DNA from: Ichthyophthirius multifiliis | Taxonomy: Eukaryota > Ciliophora > Oligohymenophorea > Hymenostomatida | Direction: 5' to 3' | NCBI RefSeq assembly: GCF_000220395.1 | Contig: NW_004085932.1 | Span: 1 to 63,479 of the forward strand | Length of the DNA: 63,479 bases | Part shown: in pieces, positions 12,527 to 24,742 of the stretch | Layout of the letters: each line of letters begins with the position of its first letter | Numbering within the stretch: position 1 is the stretch's first letter | Notes under the pieces: generated by a model | Told to the model about the DNA's origin: nothing | Seen by the model: the letters and a program-made list of their open reading frames with translations, nothing else | Database searches by the model: none | Program-made: the position numbers and the translations under genes

Positions 12527-14438
12527 ATGGTTGATAATGAAAAAAATCAAATTGTGCCTTAATAAGCAAGATATAATGAATAGTTAAATAATAATACTAA
12601 TACTAGTTAATAATAAAGAGTAGATCTGACTTTTAATAACTTGAAATATACAGTTAAAACAAAAAAGGGTGATAAAGTTATTCTAAGATCTTTAAGTGGA
12701 GTATGCAAAAGTGGAACTGTGACTGCCATTTTGGGTTCTTCTGGAGCAGGAAAGACTACATTATTGAATATATTATCAAAGAGAATTGAAAATAGTTCAA
12801 AAACCAAAATTGAAGGATAAGTTCTTGCAAATAACTAGCCTTATAACTCTGATTAATTTTCTCAGTTTGCTTCTTATGTAATGTAAAACGATATATTAAC
12901 AGAGACATTGACAGTAAGAGAATAATTATAATTTGCAGCGAACCTCAAAATAGAAGGAAGTCAATAAGATAAAGAAAAAAAAGTAAATGAAATGATAAAA
13001 AAGATGAAATTAGATAAATGCAAAGATAGCTATATTGGAGGAAATTTTGTAAAAGGAATATCAGGAGGAGAAAAAAAGAGAACTTCAATAGGATTTGAAT
13101 TAGTGAGCGATCCTACATGTATTTTATTAGATGAACCAACTTCTGGTTTAGATAGGTATTAATTTATTTTTATTTTATTTAAAATATATTTTTTTAGTTT
13201 TACGGCTTATCTTTTAATTTATGAATTAGTAAATTATGCCCATGAAAATAATAAAACAGTCGTTTTTACTATTCATTAACCTTCTTCTGATATTTGGAAT
13301 TTATTTGATAATATTATGTTGATGGTTGAAGGATAATTAATTTATTAAGGACCGGGAAAAAACGATATTATTAATTATTTTAATAATATAGGCTTTAAGT
13401 GTCCTTAATTAAGTAATCCAGGCGATTATTTTATGTCAATTATGCATATTTCTAGTGAAGTAAATAAAAAGAATTTTAATCTTTATTTTGATAAATATAA
13501 ATCGTAATTAGAAGAAGGGATAAAATAATAAATTGAATTAAGTTCTAAAGAAATAATAAAGAAAAAATCTGCACACACTACATTAGCATATTAATTTTAA
13601 TAATTATCTTATCGATAAATTAATTTTATTAAAAGAAACCCTATTGTATTTAAAGCCAGGCTTATATAAACTATAATTATAGGCCTTTTTACAGGAGCTA
13701 TTTTTTGGCAAATTCCAAGTAAATATAAATATAATAAATTATTCATTTTATATTTTTAATAAAAATAAAGATGTTAATCCTACTTAAAGAGATATAAATA
13801 ATAAAAATGGATTTTTCTTTTTCTTTTCTGTAGGTATGTTTATGATGAGTTTAAATCCGTGTATTTTAACTTTCCCAGCTGAAAAAGTGGTATATTTGAA
13901 AGAATAGGGAGCCAATTTATACAGTTTAGGTCCTTACTTTTTATCTAAATTTTTTATTGAGGTTATTCCTACACTTTTCTAATGTATTCTGAGTGCTCTT
14001 ATTTAATATTGGATGGTTGGATTGAATGATTCTAGTCCTAAATAAGTACTTACTTTTATTTTAATATCTATGGTATAAGGAGCATGTGGATTAGGTTTGG
14101 GATATTTAGGAAGTTCTGCTTTTAATGATTCTCATACTGCAATGGCTATTACTCCTATGCTTATTATGCCTTTTATGCTTTTTTCAGGATTTTATAAAAA
14201 CAGGAGTAATTATTAAGATTGGATTGGGTGGATTGAATATCTGTCCCCTTTTAGATATAGTTTTGAAGCACTTTCAACTAATGAGTATTAAGCTTATAAT
14301 TATAAATTTAATCCATTAGACTAATTGGGATTTGAGCTTGGGCTTTGGTAATCTTTTGGATGTTAATTTACCCTTTTTGTTGGATTTACATGTTTGGCCT
14401 ATATATTTTTGAGTACTTTGAAAAAGAAAATTTAATGA
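12527..14438 (+). CDS. ABCG-family half transporter (NBD-TMD)
   Basis: ATG 12527-12529, TGA 14436-14438, introns 13156-13197 and 13719-13770; 605 residues, the usual length for an ABCG half transporter. Nucleotide-binding domain first: P-loop GSSGAGKTT at about residue 69, Q-loop [16 protein letters not shown], signature SGGEKKR at about 179, Walker [13 protein letters not shown] (split by intron 1), switch His in TIHQPSSD. The membrane domain follows from about residue 380, with helices such as [27 protein letters not shown] and [11 protein letters not shown], and the conserved PFRYSFEAL near the end. NBD-before-TMD order is specific to ABCG and PDR. It should export a lipid or xenobiotic as a dimer at a membrane; the substrate cannot be read from sequence. 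A decayed copy lies just upstream. Confidence 0.9.
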
Positions 14439-14816
14439 ATGGTGTTTATTTTTTATAAAATTATCTAAATTAAAAATATAGTTTTAATATAAATCCAACC
14501 CTTTAATTGTATTTTATATAGACTAGTTTTGTTTTTTGTTCTATATATTATTAATTTATAGTTTTTTTTAAAAAAAAAAAAAACAAAAAAATTATTTCTC
14601 TTTTTTATTTTTAAAAAAATTTATTTAATATAAAATAAAATTAGAAACAAACAAAAAATTAAGTGAATAAAATAATCTTTTTTATAACATAAAATAATAA
14701 AAAATAAAAAGAAATTATACAATTAATGGAATTTAAAATAAAATATTAATAATAATAAAAAGCAAATATATAATTTTTTTTTTTTAAAAAAAAATTATAA
14801 TAATAATAAATATATA
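14439..14816. other. Convergent intergenic spacer
   Basis: AT-rich gap between the 3' ends of the ABCG and cofilin genes, with A/T homopolymers. Nothing else seen. Confidence 0.5.
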
Positions 14817-15242
14817 TCAGAATGATAATTTTTTTTCAATTTCGTTTTTAGACAAAGCAGATAAATCATTAGCTTAATGTGAAACTAAACCACCTTGTAA
14901 TTTTCCAAAAAAGAATTAATTAGTAGAAGCAGAAACCATCTTAACCTTTACTTTAGCAGTATCAGGGCACCAGAAAATATAAATTAACTTATTTGCATTT
15001 CTTCCATCTGAATAAGTCATACTATAATCAAATACACAATAGCGAGCATCATCTAAAGGTAAACTTTTTACAAAGTCATCATATGTTTCTTCTCTTTAAC
15101 CTATTTTTTCAATATCGATTTCCTTATTGTTTATAACTTTGTATATTATATAGCGGTATTTTCCTTAACCATTTTTATCTAACATTTTCATTAAGTTAAA
15201 TTCTTGAATACTTCTATCAGAAACTTAAAATCCTAAATCCAT
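14817..15242 (-). CDS. ADF/cofilin, actin-depolymerising factor
   Basis: Single-exon minus-strand gene, ATG 15240-15242, TGA 14817-14819, 141 residues, the normal size for ADF/cofilin. The protein begins MDLGFQVSDRSIQEFNLMKM. It keeps the ADF-homology landmarks: KYRYIIYKVINNKEI (beta strands), DDARYCVFDYSMTYSDGR (the usual DxRYAVYDxxY region), KLIYIFWCPDTAKVKVKMV (the family's KIxFIxWxPDxAxxKxKM, actin-binding helix) and a C-terminal acidic/basic helix. It severs and depolymerises ADP-actin filaments in the cytoplasm. A Ser is near the N-terminus (VSDRS), so phospho-regulation is possible but not shown. Confidence 0.92.
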
Positions 15243-15457
15243 TTTTTTTTTTTTTTTTTTTTGTTGATTTATTATTTTATTTTAATATTTTTATTTTTTA
15301 TTTATGTTTTAATTTGTATATTGATTTATTATAATTAATATTATTTTTAATTTTATTCTTTAATTATAATAAATATAATCATAAATTAGTATATTTATTA
15401 TATTTAAAAAGGCTATTTAATTTATAATAGATTTTAAATTATAGATCATATATTTAA

Positions 15458-15501
<44 letters not shown>

Positions 15502-16474
15502 TCTTATTTTAAAAAATATTTGATATTAAATAAATATTAATTTTTTTTCAAATATACAAGTTTTATTTTAAAATAAAGAGTATATATTTTTATTTAAATT
15601 ATTCTAATTTTAATATTTTATTATATTTTAACTTTATTAGCTTTAAATATGATTTTAATATAAATTTTCCTTATTTTTTTCAATTAAATTGATACTTTAA
15701 ATATAATTATGTTAGCTATTTATTAAAATTTCGATTATATCATATATATCAAAAATATGATTTAATATTATATTTATATATATTAAAATTATATATTTAT
15801 ATAGTATTTTATTTGTTTATTTAGAAAAATTACTTATACTACACTTTTTTTTTAAATAATATTTTATAATCAACTTCTTTAAATCCTGACGTATTATAAT
15901 AAATATTATATTATTTTTTTATTTTGCATGTGTTTTTTGTTTAAATAAATAAGTTCTTTTGGTTTTTTTATTTTTTGATATTTAATACTTAAGTATTTTA
16001 TCATACTTATATAATTCTCATTTAAATTATTTAAATTATATATTTTTTAAAGAATGTTTTTATGACTGTTTTCTATTATTTTTTTTTTTAAAAAAAAGTA
16101 TTTTAGTTTCATTTATTATATTTTTTATAAATTTATAATTAATCTTTATAAATCTTTTAAAACAAATTAGGTAACAATTTTTTTAAAAAAGATAATTTAC
16201 TTTTGAGAATATATTGTATAAATTTATAAAAAAACACAATTTACAATTTCTTATTAAACTTTTATAATTTTAAATATTATTTTATTTTTTTAAGAAATAT
16301 ATTAAATAGTAGTAATTTATTTTTAAAAACTTAATTAAAAAAAAAAATACTATAATCCAGATTTTTTCGCCCTTTTTTTTTTTTATTAATTTTGTATATT
16401 TAAAAAAATTAAAATAAATTAATGTTAAAAATAAATATTTTGATTTCTGTAAATTAAAAAAAAAAAAAGAAACA
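15243..16474. other. Intergenic region with a weak minus-strand open frame
   Basis: Mostly A/T with a (TA)n run at 15462-15498. Between about 16005 and 16250 the minus strand is free of TGA (NCKLCFFINLYNIFSK and on), but composition is not convincing and no start or family is seen, so I do not call a gene. Confidence 0.35.
15462..15498. repeat. (TA)n microsatellite
   Basis: About 18 TA units in the spacer upstream of cofilin. Confidence 0.9.
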
Positions 16475-16546
16475 AGGTCCCACTGGGATTCGAACCCAGG
16501 TCAAGGGATTTAAAGTCCCCAGTACTAACCACTATACTATGGAACC
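16475..16546 (-). tRNA. tRNA-Gln(UUA), decodes the reassigned stop codon UAA
   Basis: The minus strand folds as a standard 72-nt tRNA. The acceptor GGTTCCA pairs with TGGGACC. A short D arm follows (GTA...TAC). The anticodon stem GGGGA/TCCCT closes the loop CTTTAAA, whose positions 34-36 are TTA. The T arm CTGGG-TTCGAAT-CCCAG is perfect. Anticodon UUA pairs with UAA (and possibly UAG by wobble). The sequence is close to the known ciliate tRNA-Gln(UmUA). A T-rich RNA polymerase III terminator follows just downstream on the minus strand (below 16470). No intron. This is direct evidence for the genetic code used throughout the window. A separate CUA species for UAG is expected elsewhere in the genome. 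Confidence 0.95.
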
Positions 16547-16741
16547 ATGTGATGCTTTTATTGGCAAAATATGTTTTGTAAATCTTAATGAAAAAAAATA
16601 ATTTTATATATCTATATTTTTTATATTTTATATAAAAAAAAAATGTATATAAAATATATATAATAGATTGTATTACACATCAGGTATTTATCATATTTTA
16701 TTTATTTAGTATTTACAAATTTAAACTAAAATAACATAATT

Positions 16742-16814
16742 GGGGATCTAGCTCAAATGGTAGAGCGGTCGTTTAGCATACGACAGGCACTGGGATCAAT
16801 GCCCAGGTTCTCCA
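16742..16814 (+). tRNA. tRNA-Ala(AGC)
   Basis: A 73-nt cloverleaf. Acceptor GGGGATC pairs with the 3' strand GGTTCTCC (with wobbles) and discriminator A. D arm is GCTC...GAGC. Anticodon arm GTCGT-TTAGCAT-ACGAC has anticodon AGC, reading GCU/GCC after inosine modification. T arm is CTGGG-ATCAATG-CCCAG. The T loop begins with A rather than the usual TTC. A run of T follows at once as terminator. It is 195 bp from the tRNA-Gln gene and divergent from it. Confidence 0.93.
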
Positions 16815-17257
16815 ATTTTATTTTATTTTTTAGTTAAATAAATTTATAATTTATTTTGATTAATTAATTTTATGTTTTTATTTTTAAAATAAAAAAATAT
16901 AATTATATAATAATTATTAATTATATTTTTTAAAAAATCAATAATAATTTATTATAAAAAAAATATTTATAAAAATATAATAAAAATTTATATATTTATA
17001 TTTATAAATACAATTTTCATTTTTTCGAATCATTATATATGAATAGTTAATCGTTTAAGTAAAATAATTTCTCAATAAGTTGCAAATAATAAATAATTAT
17101 AAACATAAAAAAATTATAATCATATATTTTAAGTTTTTAAACTAAATAAAATGGATTAATATTATATAATATCAATATTAATAAAGATTATCTATTTTTT
17201 TATTTTTTTAATTAAAAATAGTGTTTGGGATAATATAGTTGATTTAGATATATAATC
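16815..17257. other. Spacer between tRNA-Ala and kelch-like gene
   Basis: AT-rich. It contains an earlier ATG at 17151 whose frame could be a short leader exon (intron ending TTAAAAATAG at about 17220), but the ATG at 17258 gives a clean start without it. Confidence 0.4.
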
Positions 17258-19239
17258 ATGTCATGCTCAAAAGTAAAAAAAGAGAAAAAAATAAAGAAAA
17301 AAAAAAAAAAAAAAAAAAGAATAAAAGTATTCGGTGTAAATGATAAAACATAAGATTGCAAATAAAATATTCAAAACAAATTTTTAGAAAAAGATTAAAG
17401 AACAGAAGAAAGTATACCATTAAATTAATCAACAAAACAATTTAAATTAGTTTAGAAATAAAAAAGTACACCTTCTTAATAAGAAGAATCATTATTAATA
17501 ACTAATCAACATAAGCATTAAACATCAATATATTTATAAACTCGGGATAAATCTTAATTTATAATAAACTAGGCAATAGAATTAGTTCAAAAAATAGAAG
17601 ATTTAAATATTTATACTAGTTTATTTAAAGGAAGTTCTTTAGAATCTTTAATATATTTAAATTTAACATATAATATGAATTCAGTATTAAGTGAAGGAAA
17701 TTTAGAATTTTCATAAAAACAAATCGATATAGAAATAATAGCACATGCTTTAAGACATGTATAATAAAAATATAAATTAAGATCACCAATGTTATAAAGA
17801 CATACATATTTATAATAACTTACTTCTTAATAGAATATAGAATAAAATTAACAAGCTAATTTATAAAAATAAAAATTAGAAAAGCCTTTTAAGAAAGTAC
17901 TCACAAGTTTAATTTATGAAAATAAATAAGCAAGTCTCCTTATTGCTAATTATTAATTTATAAAACCTCCTTTAAATAATACTAATAATGTTACAAATAT
18001 AGTCAATGTAAACACAGGATAAAATAATAATATTACTAGTGGTAATATGATTGCTAGTAAAATATAGGAAGTAAGTTAAAATCCAAAATAAATTTTTTAT
18101 TATTATGATACTAATTGTAGTATTTTTCATCTTAATTATGAATTTTAAAAATAACCTTCACCCTATATTGCTATCGATTCTTATTAAGGAAGACATTATA
18201 TTTATAATAATGATGATAAAATACTTATTTTTAGTCATAATCCTTTCCAGAAACCTTAAAATGATAAAAGTAAGCCTTTAATAGAAATAAGTTTAGATGA
18301 TAAATTTGAAGATGATGGTCTTAGATAGCCAAGGATAGATCCTACATTATATATAATTAATAATTAAAATAGCCAAAAAGGAGATTGCGCATTATTAGTT
18401 GTTGGAGGTTATACAATAGAAAATAATGGATAAATTACTCCAAGAAATGATGCGAAAGTATTCGGAATTAGAAAAAGAGATATTGATTTAAAACCTGCGT
18501 TTAAAATCGTATTTAATTATCCAACAATGAATCCTATAGTATTTAAAATAAAATAAAGCTAATGTTAGGATGAAGTAGCTAGATGGAATAAAAGTAATAA
18601 TATTGAATAAGTAGTGGAAGATAAATAATATTTACTTTTTTTGGGAGGAATAAATTTTAGTAATATGACAAAAGAAGAAAAAAATAAATACTTTAATACA
18701 AATTGTACTTGTAGTGTATTGGAATATTAAACAATATTTAAATAATTGGAAAGAAAAGAGAATTAAGATTTGAAATAGATAGAAACTTTAAATGTAAAAT
18801 ATAATAATAAAGATGATAAAAAATCAATAGAAAAAATATCAAATTATCTTTATGGAGGAGTATTACTTAAGTAAAAAAAATAATAAAATTAAATAAATCA
18901 AAGGATGTTCATCTTTAGTGATAAAAAAAAAAAGTTCTTGAATGTCATAGTGTATCATTTTCACACAAAACCATTTCTATTCTTTAAGGAGATATTGAAA
19001 TTAATAATAATTAAAGCTAATGGTGTTATACAAATATTTAAAGTAATGATAATCATCTAATTTATATAACTAATAATTATCCGGTTAATTATACAAATAT
19101 AGTCCCTATAAATAAATAAGATAAAATTTAAGTTATAAATAATTAAGTTTTGGAATTTAATAATAAAAAAAAAAAAGAACTTATTGAAATTATTAATTCA
19201 AAACCTGGAAAAATTAGACGGTTATGTAATATTTTTTGA
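17258..19239 (+). CDS. Kelch-like beta-propeller protein
   Basis: ATG 17258-17260 opens MSCSKVKKEKKIKKKK over a poly-A tract; TGA 19237-19239; about 660 residues. The N-terminal third is polar, with a helical part (IELVQKIEDLNIYTSLFKG; HALRHVQQKY). The C-terminal half has kelch-type blades marked by hydrophobic-GG turns: ALLVVGGYT at about 18388, YLLFLGGINFS at about 18628 and YLYGGVLL at about 18850, each preceded by strand-like stretches. Function unknown; such propellers are usually interaction platforms. The frame shifts by one between about 18920 and 18940, exactly at an A11 tract (18923-18933): upstream codons are in phase 2, downstream ones (VLECHSVSFSHKTISILQGD) in phase 1. I take this as a homopolymer indel, real or from assembly, because no intron fits. 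Confidence 0.65.
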
Positions 19240-19690
19240 TTTTTAGAAAAATAATAATAATATATAAATAATTATTAAGCCTTCTTTATTTATTTATATA
19301 TATTCTTTATTCAAATATATAATACTAAATTTATTTTATTAAATTAATTTTTTTAATGTTTACAGTATTTTTTTATTGTAAATTATATTTTATATAATCA
19401 TTTTATATTATAATACTATTTTTTTAATCATAAAATAATATATATAATAAATTAGATTTAAAAACAATATAAATTATATATATTTTTAATAAAATACTTA
19501 TTTATTAAATATTTTTTTATTTTTTCTGTTATATTAATTTAATATTTAATTTTATTTTATCTAAAATGTCTTTTTTAATTTTATTTAATTTATTTATAAG
19601 AATAAAAATATTGAAAACAAAATAATAATAATACATATATACAATTAACATTTAGTTATTGTGTTAGTTTAAAATCTTCATATATATAAA
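19240..19690. other. AT-rich 3' flank of kelch-like gene
   Basis: No gene seen. Confidence 0.4.
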
Positions 19691-20340
19691 AATAATTAGA
19701 ATTACTTTTTCAAGTAAGCTTATTAAATGTTAAAAGCAAATAGTATTATTTTATTTACCTTAAATAATGAATACCGGACATTTAACCTTTTATATATAAT
19801 TAATATTTGTAAACTATCTATTATTAGTTTAGAGATTAAATTTCCAAATAAAATTCAACTAATTTTTTTATTAAAAATTATATATGGAAACATTAATATA
19901 AATAAATCAATATTTATACATATTCTAAAAATTAATTTACATAAATAAATTTAAAAACTTTGTTTGATCTTAAGATGTTAAATAACAAGAAGTTCAGTTC
20001 CAATATATCCTCCTAAAACATAAATTACTTAAAATTAATAAAAAAATTGAAGTAATATTATATAATTATAATATATATTTAGAATCATTTAGTATTTATT
20101 ATGTATTACAGTCTCCTTTTCCAGTATATTCTCCTATAAGTATATTTACTTTTAATTATAAACGAATGCTTTATAAATATTAGTATAATATTTCTATGTC
20201 TTTAACATTAGCGTGAAAGTAAATCATTATTTTATTACACGTTTTGTATGATATATAAAAACATGACATATTTATTGTTTAGATTTTTAATTTTTTGAAA
20301 AAAAGATTTTATTGCTTTTATGTTTAGAAATTTTCACATC
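19691..20340 (-). pseudogene. Degenerate kelch-like fragment
   Basis: On the minus strand two short blocks resemble kelch turns: VIYVLGGYIGTELLVI (about 20030 down to 19980) and ILIGEYTGKGDCNT (about 20145 down to 20100). The underlying DNA is a loose repeat (TTTTAGGAGGATATATTGGA and CTTATAGGAGAATATACTGG). A block at about 20170-20290 also resembles the neighbouring kelch gene near 18940-19060 (tgttatacaaatatttaaag against attatactaatatttataaa). No single frame joins the pieces and no start is visible. It reads as the remnant of an inverted duplicate of the kelch gene. A real but poorly resolved small gene is the alternative. Confidence 0.35.
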
Positions 20341-20999
20341 CTTTTTATCCAGATTAATTTTATAGATTCTTTTTTATACGAAATAATTGGGAAAACAATA
20401 TATTTTTGTTTATTTTAATAAAATTCTTTTATAAATATATATATATTTCTTTTTTTAAAAAAAGATATAAATATTATTTATTTAATTTTCTTATATATTT
20501 TTAATAATATTTATTATATTTTAACTTTAAAAAAAAATATATATAATTTTTAAATGAATTTGTATATTTAATATAATAGTTTTTTTTATAATATGTATCT
20601 ATATAATAAATATATATATTTTTATTCATATTTATTTATTTTATTTGTTTATTTTTAAAAAATTATTTATTAAATTTTAATTTTCCTTTAAATTTATGAT
20701 TTTTATTTTAAAATTATATTTAAAATTTTAAAATTATTAAAAAAAAGAAAAAAAAATCAGTTTATTTTTAAAATTTATTAAAATATTTTCATTAATTATT
20801 CAGTCATATAAAAATAATAAAAAATGTTTAAAAATAATAAATACAATAATATTATATAATATTTAAATAAAAATATATATATAAATCAAAAAATAAGCAT
20901 AAAATTATAAAAAATATATACAAATAATAAAACAAATTAAATAGTTATAAAATATTAAATAAAGTTAAAACATAAAATACTTGAAATATACACGCAATT
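20341..20999. other. AT-rich intergenic region
   Basis: Nothing recognisable beyond A/T runs. Confidence 0.45.
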
Positions 21000-23900
21000 A
21001 TGAATGATATCAATTTATTTTTAACTAAAAAAGAATATTCGGAAATACTTAATAAAATCCAAATAAACAAAGGCATATTTTTGAAATAAGGGAAAATATT
21101 TAAAATAATTTAAAAAAGATATTTTACAATAAAAGCAGATACATTAATATATTACAAATCTAGAAAAGAATTAAAAATGAAAGGAATTCTTAACCTTTAA
21201 TACTGCAAATATGAAGAGCCTATTTAAAAAAACAATAAATATTTGATAAAGGTTATAGGAAATAATAATTAATTTATAATATGGATATTATGTGAAGATT
21301 TTAAGGAATAAAACTTTTTTTTAAATTATATTCCTAAAGCTTCTTCAGGCTAATTTAATATTAATATTATAGATATTTTATAAGGATTGGAAAATACGGT
21401 CGTTTAAAATAGTGAAAATGTATAAAAAATTAAAAAAGTAAAATATTTAAGTTAAACTAATAATAACATAATAATTAATCAAAACAATATTCAAGAAAAT
21501 AATATTTATACACATTCTAGTTGTTAGTAAAATATATATTAGAATAAAAATAATAATTAAATCAATATGAATAATAATAATGATATAAAATTGAATACTT
21601 TCTTTAATAAAAAAATAACAATAGAAAAGAATACCCGAAAACATAATTTTTAATGTCTAAATTAATAAATAAGAAAAAAATAATGTATTTGAAGATTGTA
21701 ATATCGAAACTACTACTGATGATATACCTAATACTAGTTATATGAATGTATATTAATTCTAATAATAAAAAAGATATGAAGATTCTAAAAAAAAAGGTAT
21801 TTATATTTCTTTTTAAATATTCAATTTTATTATTGTTTATATTACTTATTTAAATTAGGTCTTTATCTTTAAATTAAAATAAACAATTGGTATGTAAAAA
21901 AATATTATAAAATTTATGTTTTAAAGAAAATTAAAATAGTATTAAACAAATAATGATTTAATATTCAAAAGATAATACTAATCTAGTAAATATGAAACAA
22001 TATCAGAATAATAAACAATAACAAATAATACATTAATAAGTTTAGAGGAATATAATTTATTTCCAAATCGAAAATCACATTAAGAATTCGAAATAGAAGA
22101 AATATGTGGTGAAGAAAATAATGATTTATATAAATAAATGTAAACTAAAAATTCAATAATAAATTAAATAAAAATAAAATAGAATATTTTATCTTTTGAT
22201 AATTGTAAAAAATAAAATAAAAATAATATAAAATTTTATATAATAAATAAGATTAGGATGAAGAGATAGATGATTAACCTCCAGGACTATTTAAGAAATA
22301 AGTATTAAATTTTAATATAAAAAGAGAAGTAGTGAGAAATATGTCGTCATAATTTAATAATAATTCTAAGTGTATAAATTAATACCAATAATTTTATAAA
22401 CTTTCCTCAAATGATTAACTAGAACAACTTTTAGATAATAAAAGAAAAAAAAAACCATTATTATAAAGCAAAGAAGATATATTGATAGAAGAACATCCTT
22501 CTTGTAAAAAATTTGATGATTTGTAAGAAGATTTTACCTCTTCTATTACTTTATTATCAGTTTCCGAAAATAATAAAGTAAGTGAATAAGTAGATAAATA
22601 TTTTAATTAGGGGCAGTTTTGTAAAAATAATTTTAATATATTGAATTATAATAGTTAATTTTAATAATAATTAAAAATAATTGAATCGAAAAAAATCGAT
22701 TAATAATGTTCTTTTGATTTTGTATTAACTTTAAACTAAAATGATATTGATTAAGATACTGAAAAATATTTTTAAATTTTTATTTAATTAATTTGGACTT
22801 CTTAATTTTAAAAGGCAGAATATTTAATTTAATTTTTTTAAAATAGCATTCTATATCATGTTGAAATAGATTTAATTTTATTATTTATTACAGGAGAATT
22901 ATAGTAAAAAATAAATATAAAAAATATAAATATCATATATTATTATATTTAAATTATATAATATTAATAGACACATAGAAAATATATAAACAAAATATAA
23001 ATACTTAATCTAAAATATAGAAAGTTTAAAAGGTATTTCTTTATTAGAAAAAAAAATAACATAATGTGAATCAAATATGACTTTAGGTGTATTATGTTTT
23101 TTATAAAACAATAAATTAAATGCGATTTCTTATATAAATTAGGCTCGTGTTTATTTATTATAAATACAAAGCCTTTAAAAAAAATAAAAATGCAGTTTAG
23201 AATTTTAAAATCGGCTTTATTTAATCAAAGGAATATTCTAATTAGCATTACATTTAATGCCTAGATTTTTCAGCAAAATATTAGAGTTATTAGGTATTAC
23301 ATTTAATAAATAAATTGGTATTTAATTTTTATAATAATGTATTCTTTCTTAACATATAAAATCTAATTTTGCTAAAATTGTTATTTTCTTTTTTTTTGTT
23401 GAAGGAGAGTCTAATATAAATGAAGCTTCTAATATTATTAAAAGCTATTTTTCTAATAACTATTAATCCCCTATTTTTTATTTTTGGATTAGGGCTATTT
23501 ATTTTTATAGAATTGCTTAAGTTATATATTTATAATATATATATATATATATTTATTTATATAAAAAAAAGGCTTAATAATCTATAAAATGTATAAATTA
23601 AGCTATATAATATGCATTAAATTTTGGAATATAACCATATTTTTTAGAGTTTGAATTAGGCTAATATTTCCTTGTAGAATTAGAATTTAAGAAAGCCTAG
23701 GAAATATATGAAAAACTAATAGTTTTGGGTTTTGATTTCAGATGTTTAAACAAAAAGAGGTTAAAAAAAATATTAAAAAAGGAGGAAGATTTTAGAATTT
23801 AATTTGAAAAATTAGAAAAAAAAAACGAAATAAAAATAAAACTTTTTCATATATCAAGAATTGCATTTATTATTGGAGTTTGCTATTTAAGAGAAGAGGA

Positions 23901-24456
23901 AAGCCAAAAGTTCAATTTTTGGTGTTTTTTATCTTAAACTATATATGAAATTTAGGAAGGTAATGATAAAAGTTATTTAGATTAAGAAATTTATAAATTA
24001 ATTTAAATACTTTTGTTAAGGAAAAAAAAAAGCTTTTTAATTCAATTTGAAATGTTTTATTTTTCTAAAGATCTATGTAAAATCTCTGATTCTAATTTGA
24101 ATATTTAATTAGGTATTATTTAATAATATATAAATACTTTAAATAAGATTGAAGATTTTGTAGAAATTTGTTCTTGTGTTTTAATTATTATTGGAATTAA
24201 TTATATTTTGGAAAAGATTGATGGTGTTTTATATGTTTATTATATTTATTAAGATTGCTTTAATATAATTTAAGATGGAAAATTTAATTATTTATATCAT
24301 CATTCATGTTATTGGGTTGCTATGAGTTATAAAAAATAGGAAAAATATTAACTTGCATTTAATGAATTTGTTAAATGTGGAAAAATATAGACTAATATTT
24401 TTAATCTTAATAAAAGAATTGAAGAAAATATAAAAGAATTAAAAAAGTTTTTATGA
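21000..24456 (+). CDS. PH-domain protein with IML2/TTC39-like repeats
   Basis: ATG 21000-21002 begins a pleckstrin-homology-like domain: GIFLKQGKIFKIIQKRYFTI, then DTLIYYKSRKELKMKGILNL, ending QFIIWILCEDF, with the aromatic residue expected in the last helix. A long Asn/Gln/Ser/Glu-rich linker follows (about 21360-22700). From about 22740 the protein becomes helical and matches the IML2/TTC39 (DUF3808) family: QLIWTSQFQKAEYLIQFF, RLYLIKGIFQLALHLMPRF with LELLGITF (the family's G.FQLALSL.P / L.GF), YFLEFELGQYFLVELEFKKA, and the C-terminal YWVAMSYKKQEKYQLAFNEF repeat before TGA 24454-24456. One likely intron is 21797-21858. Other frame changes (about 21609-21680, 22230) are unresolved introns or indels. 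A tail-anchored or lipid-droplet role is known for relatives; here only the PH domain suggests membrane binding. Confidence 0.65.
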
Positions 24457-24742
24457 AATTTTATAAATATATATATATGTATATTTTAATTTTTACTATT
24501 TTTTTTTAAACAAAAAAAAACAAAAAATTTATACTGAAAAAAAAAACTTTAATTTTATATAATAACAAAAATATTATATATTTTTTAATAATAAAATATA
24601 ATATATAATAATTTGAGCTAAAATTTAGAGTAAAAATATATTAAATTTTCTCAAAACAATTATATTATCTTTTTTAGCTTAAATATATATATATATAAAT
24701 ATTAATTATAAATATATAGAAAACCTATAATTTTATTATAAA

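Noticed and set aside
12607-12807. Minus-strand open frame over the ABCG P-loop region
   Set aside because: Antisense shadow of the ABCG nucleotide-binding domain.
14125-14319. Hydrophobic + strand frame in the ABCG membrane domain
   Set aside because: Out-of-frame shadow of the ABCG reading frame.
16005-16250. Minus-strand TGA-free stretch (NCKLCFFINLYNIF...)
   Set aside because: No ATG, no splice context and ordinary chance length for a code with one stop codon.
19727-19948. 73-codon + strand frame starting MLKANSIILF
   Set aside because: No family, low-information composition, and its 3' part is antisense to the kelch-like remnant.
21655-21673. A 19-nt GT...AG interval that would restore frame in the PH/IML2 gene
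   Set aside because: Too short compared with all secure introns here (42 nt and up); a homopolymer indel or another intron is more likely.
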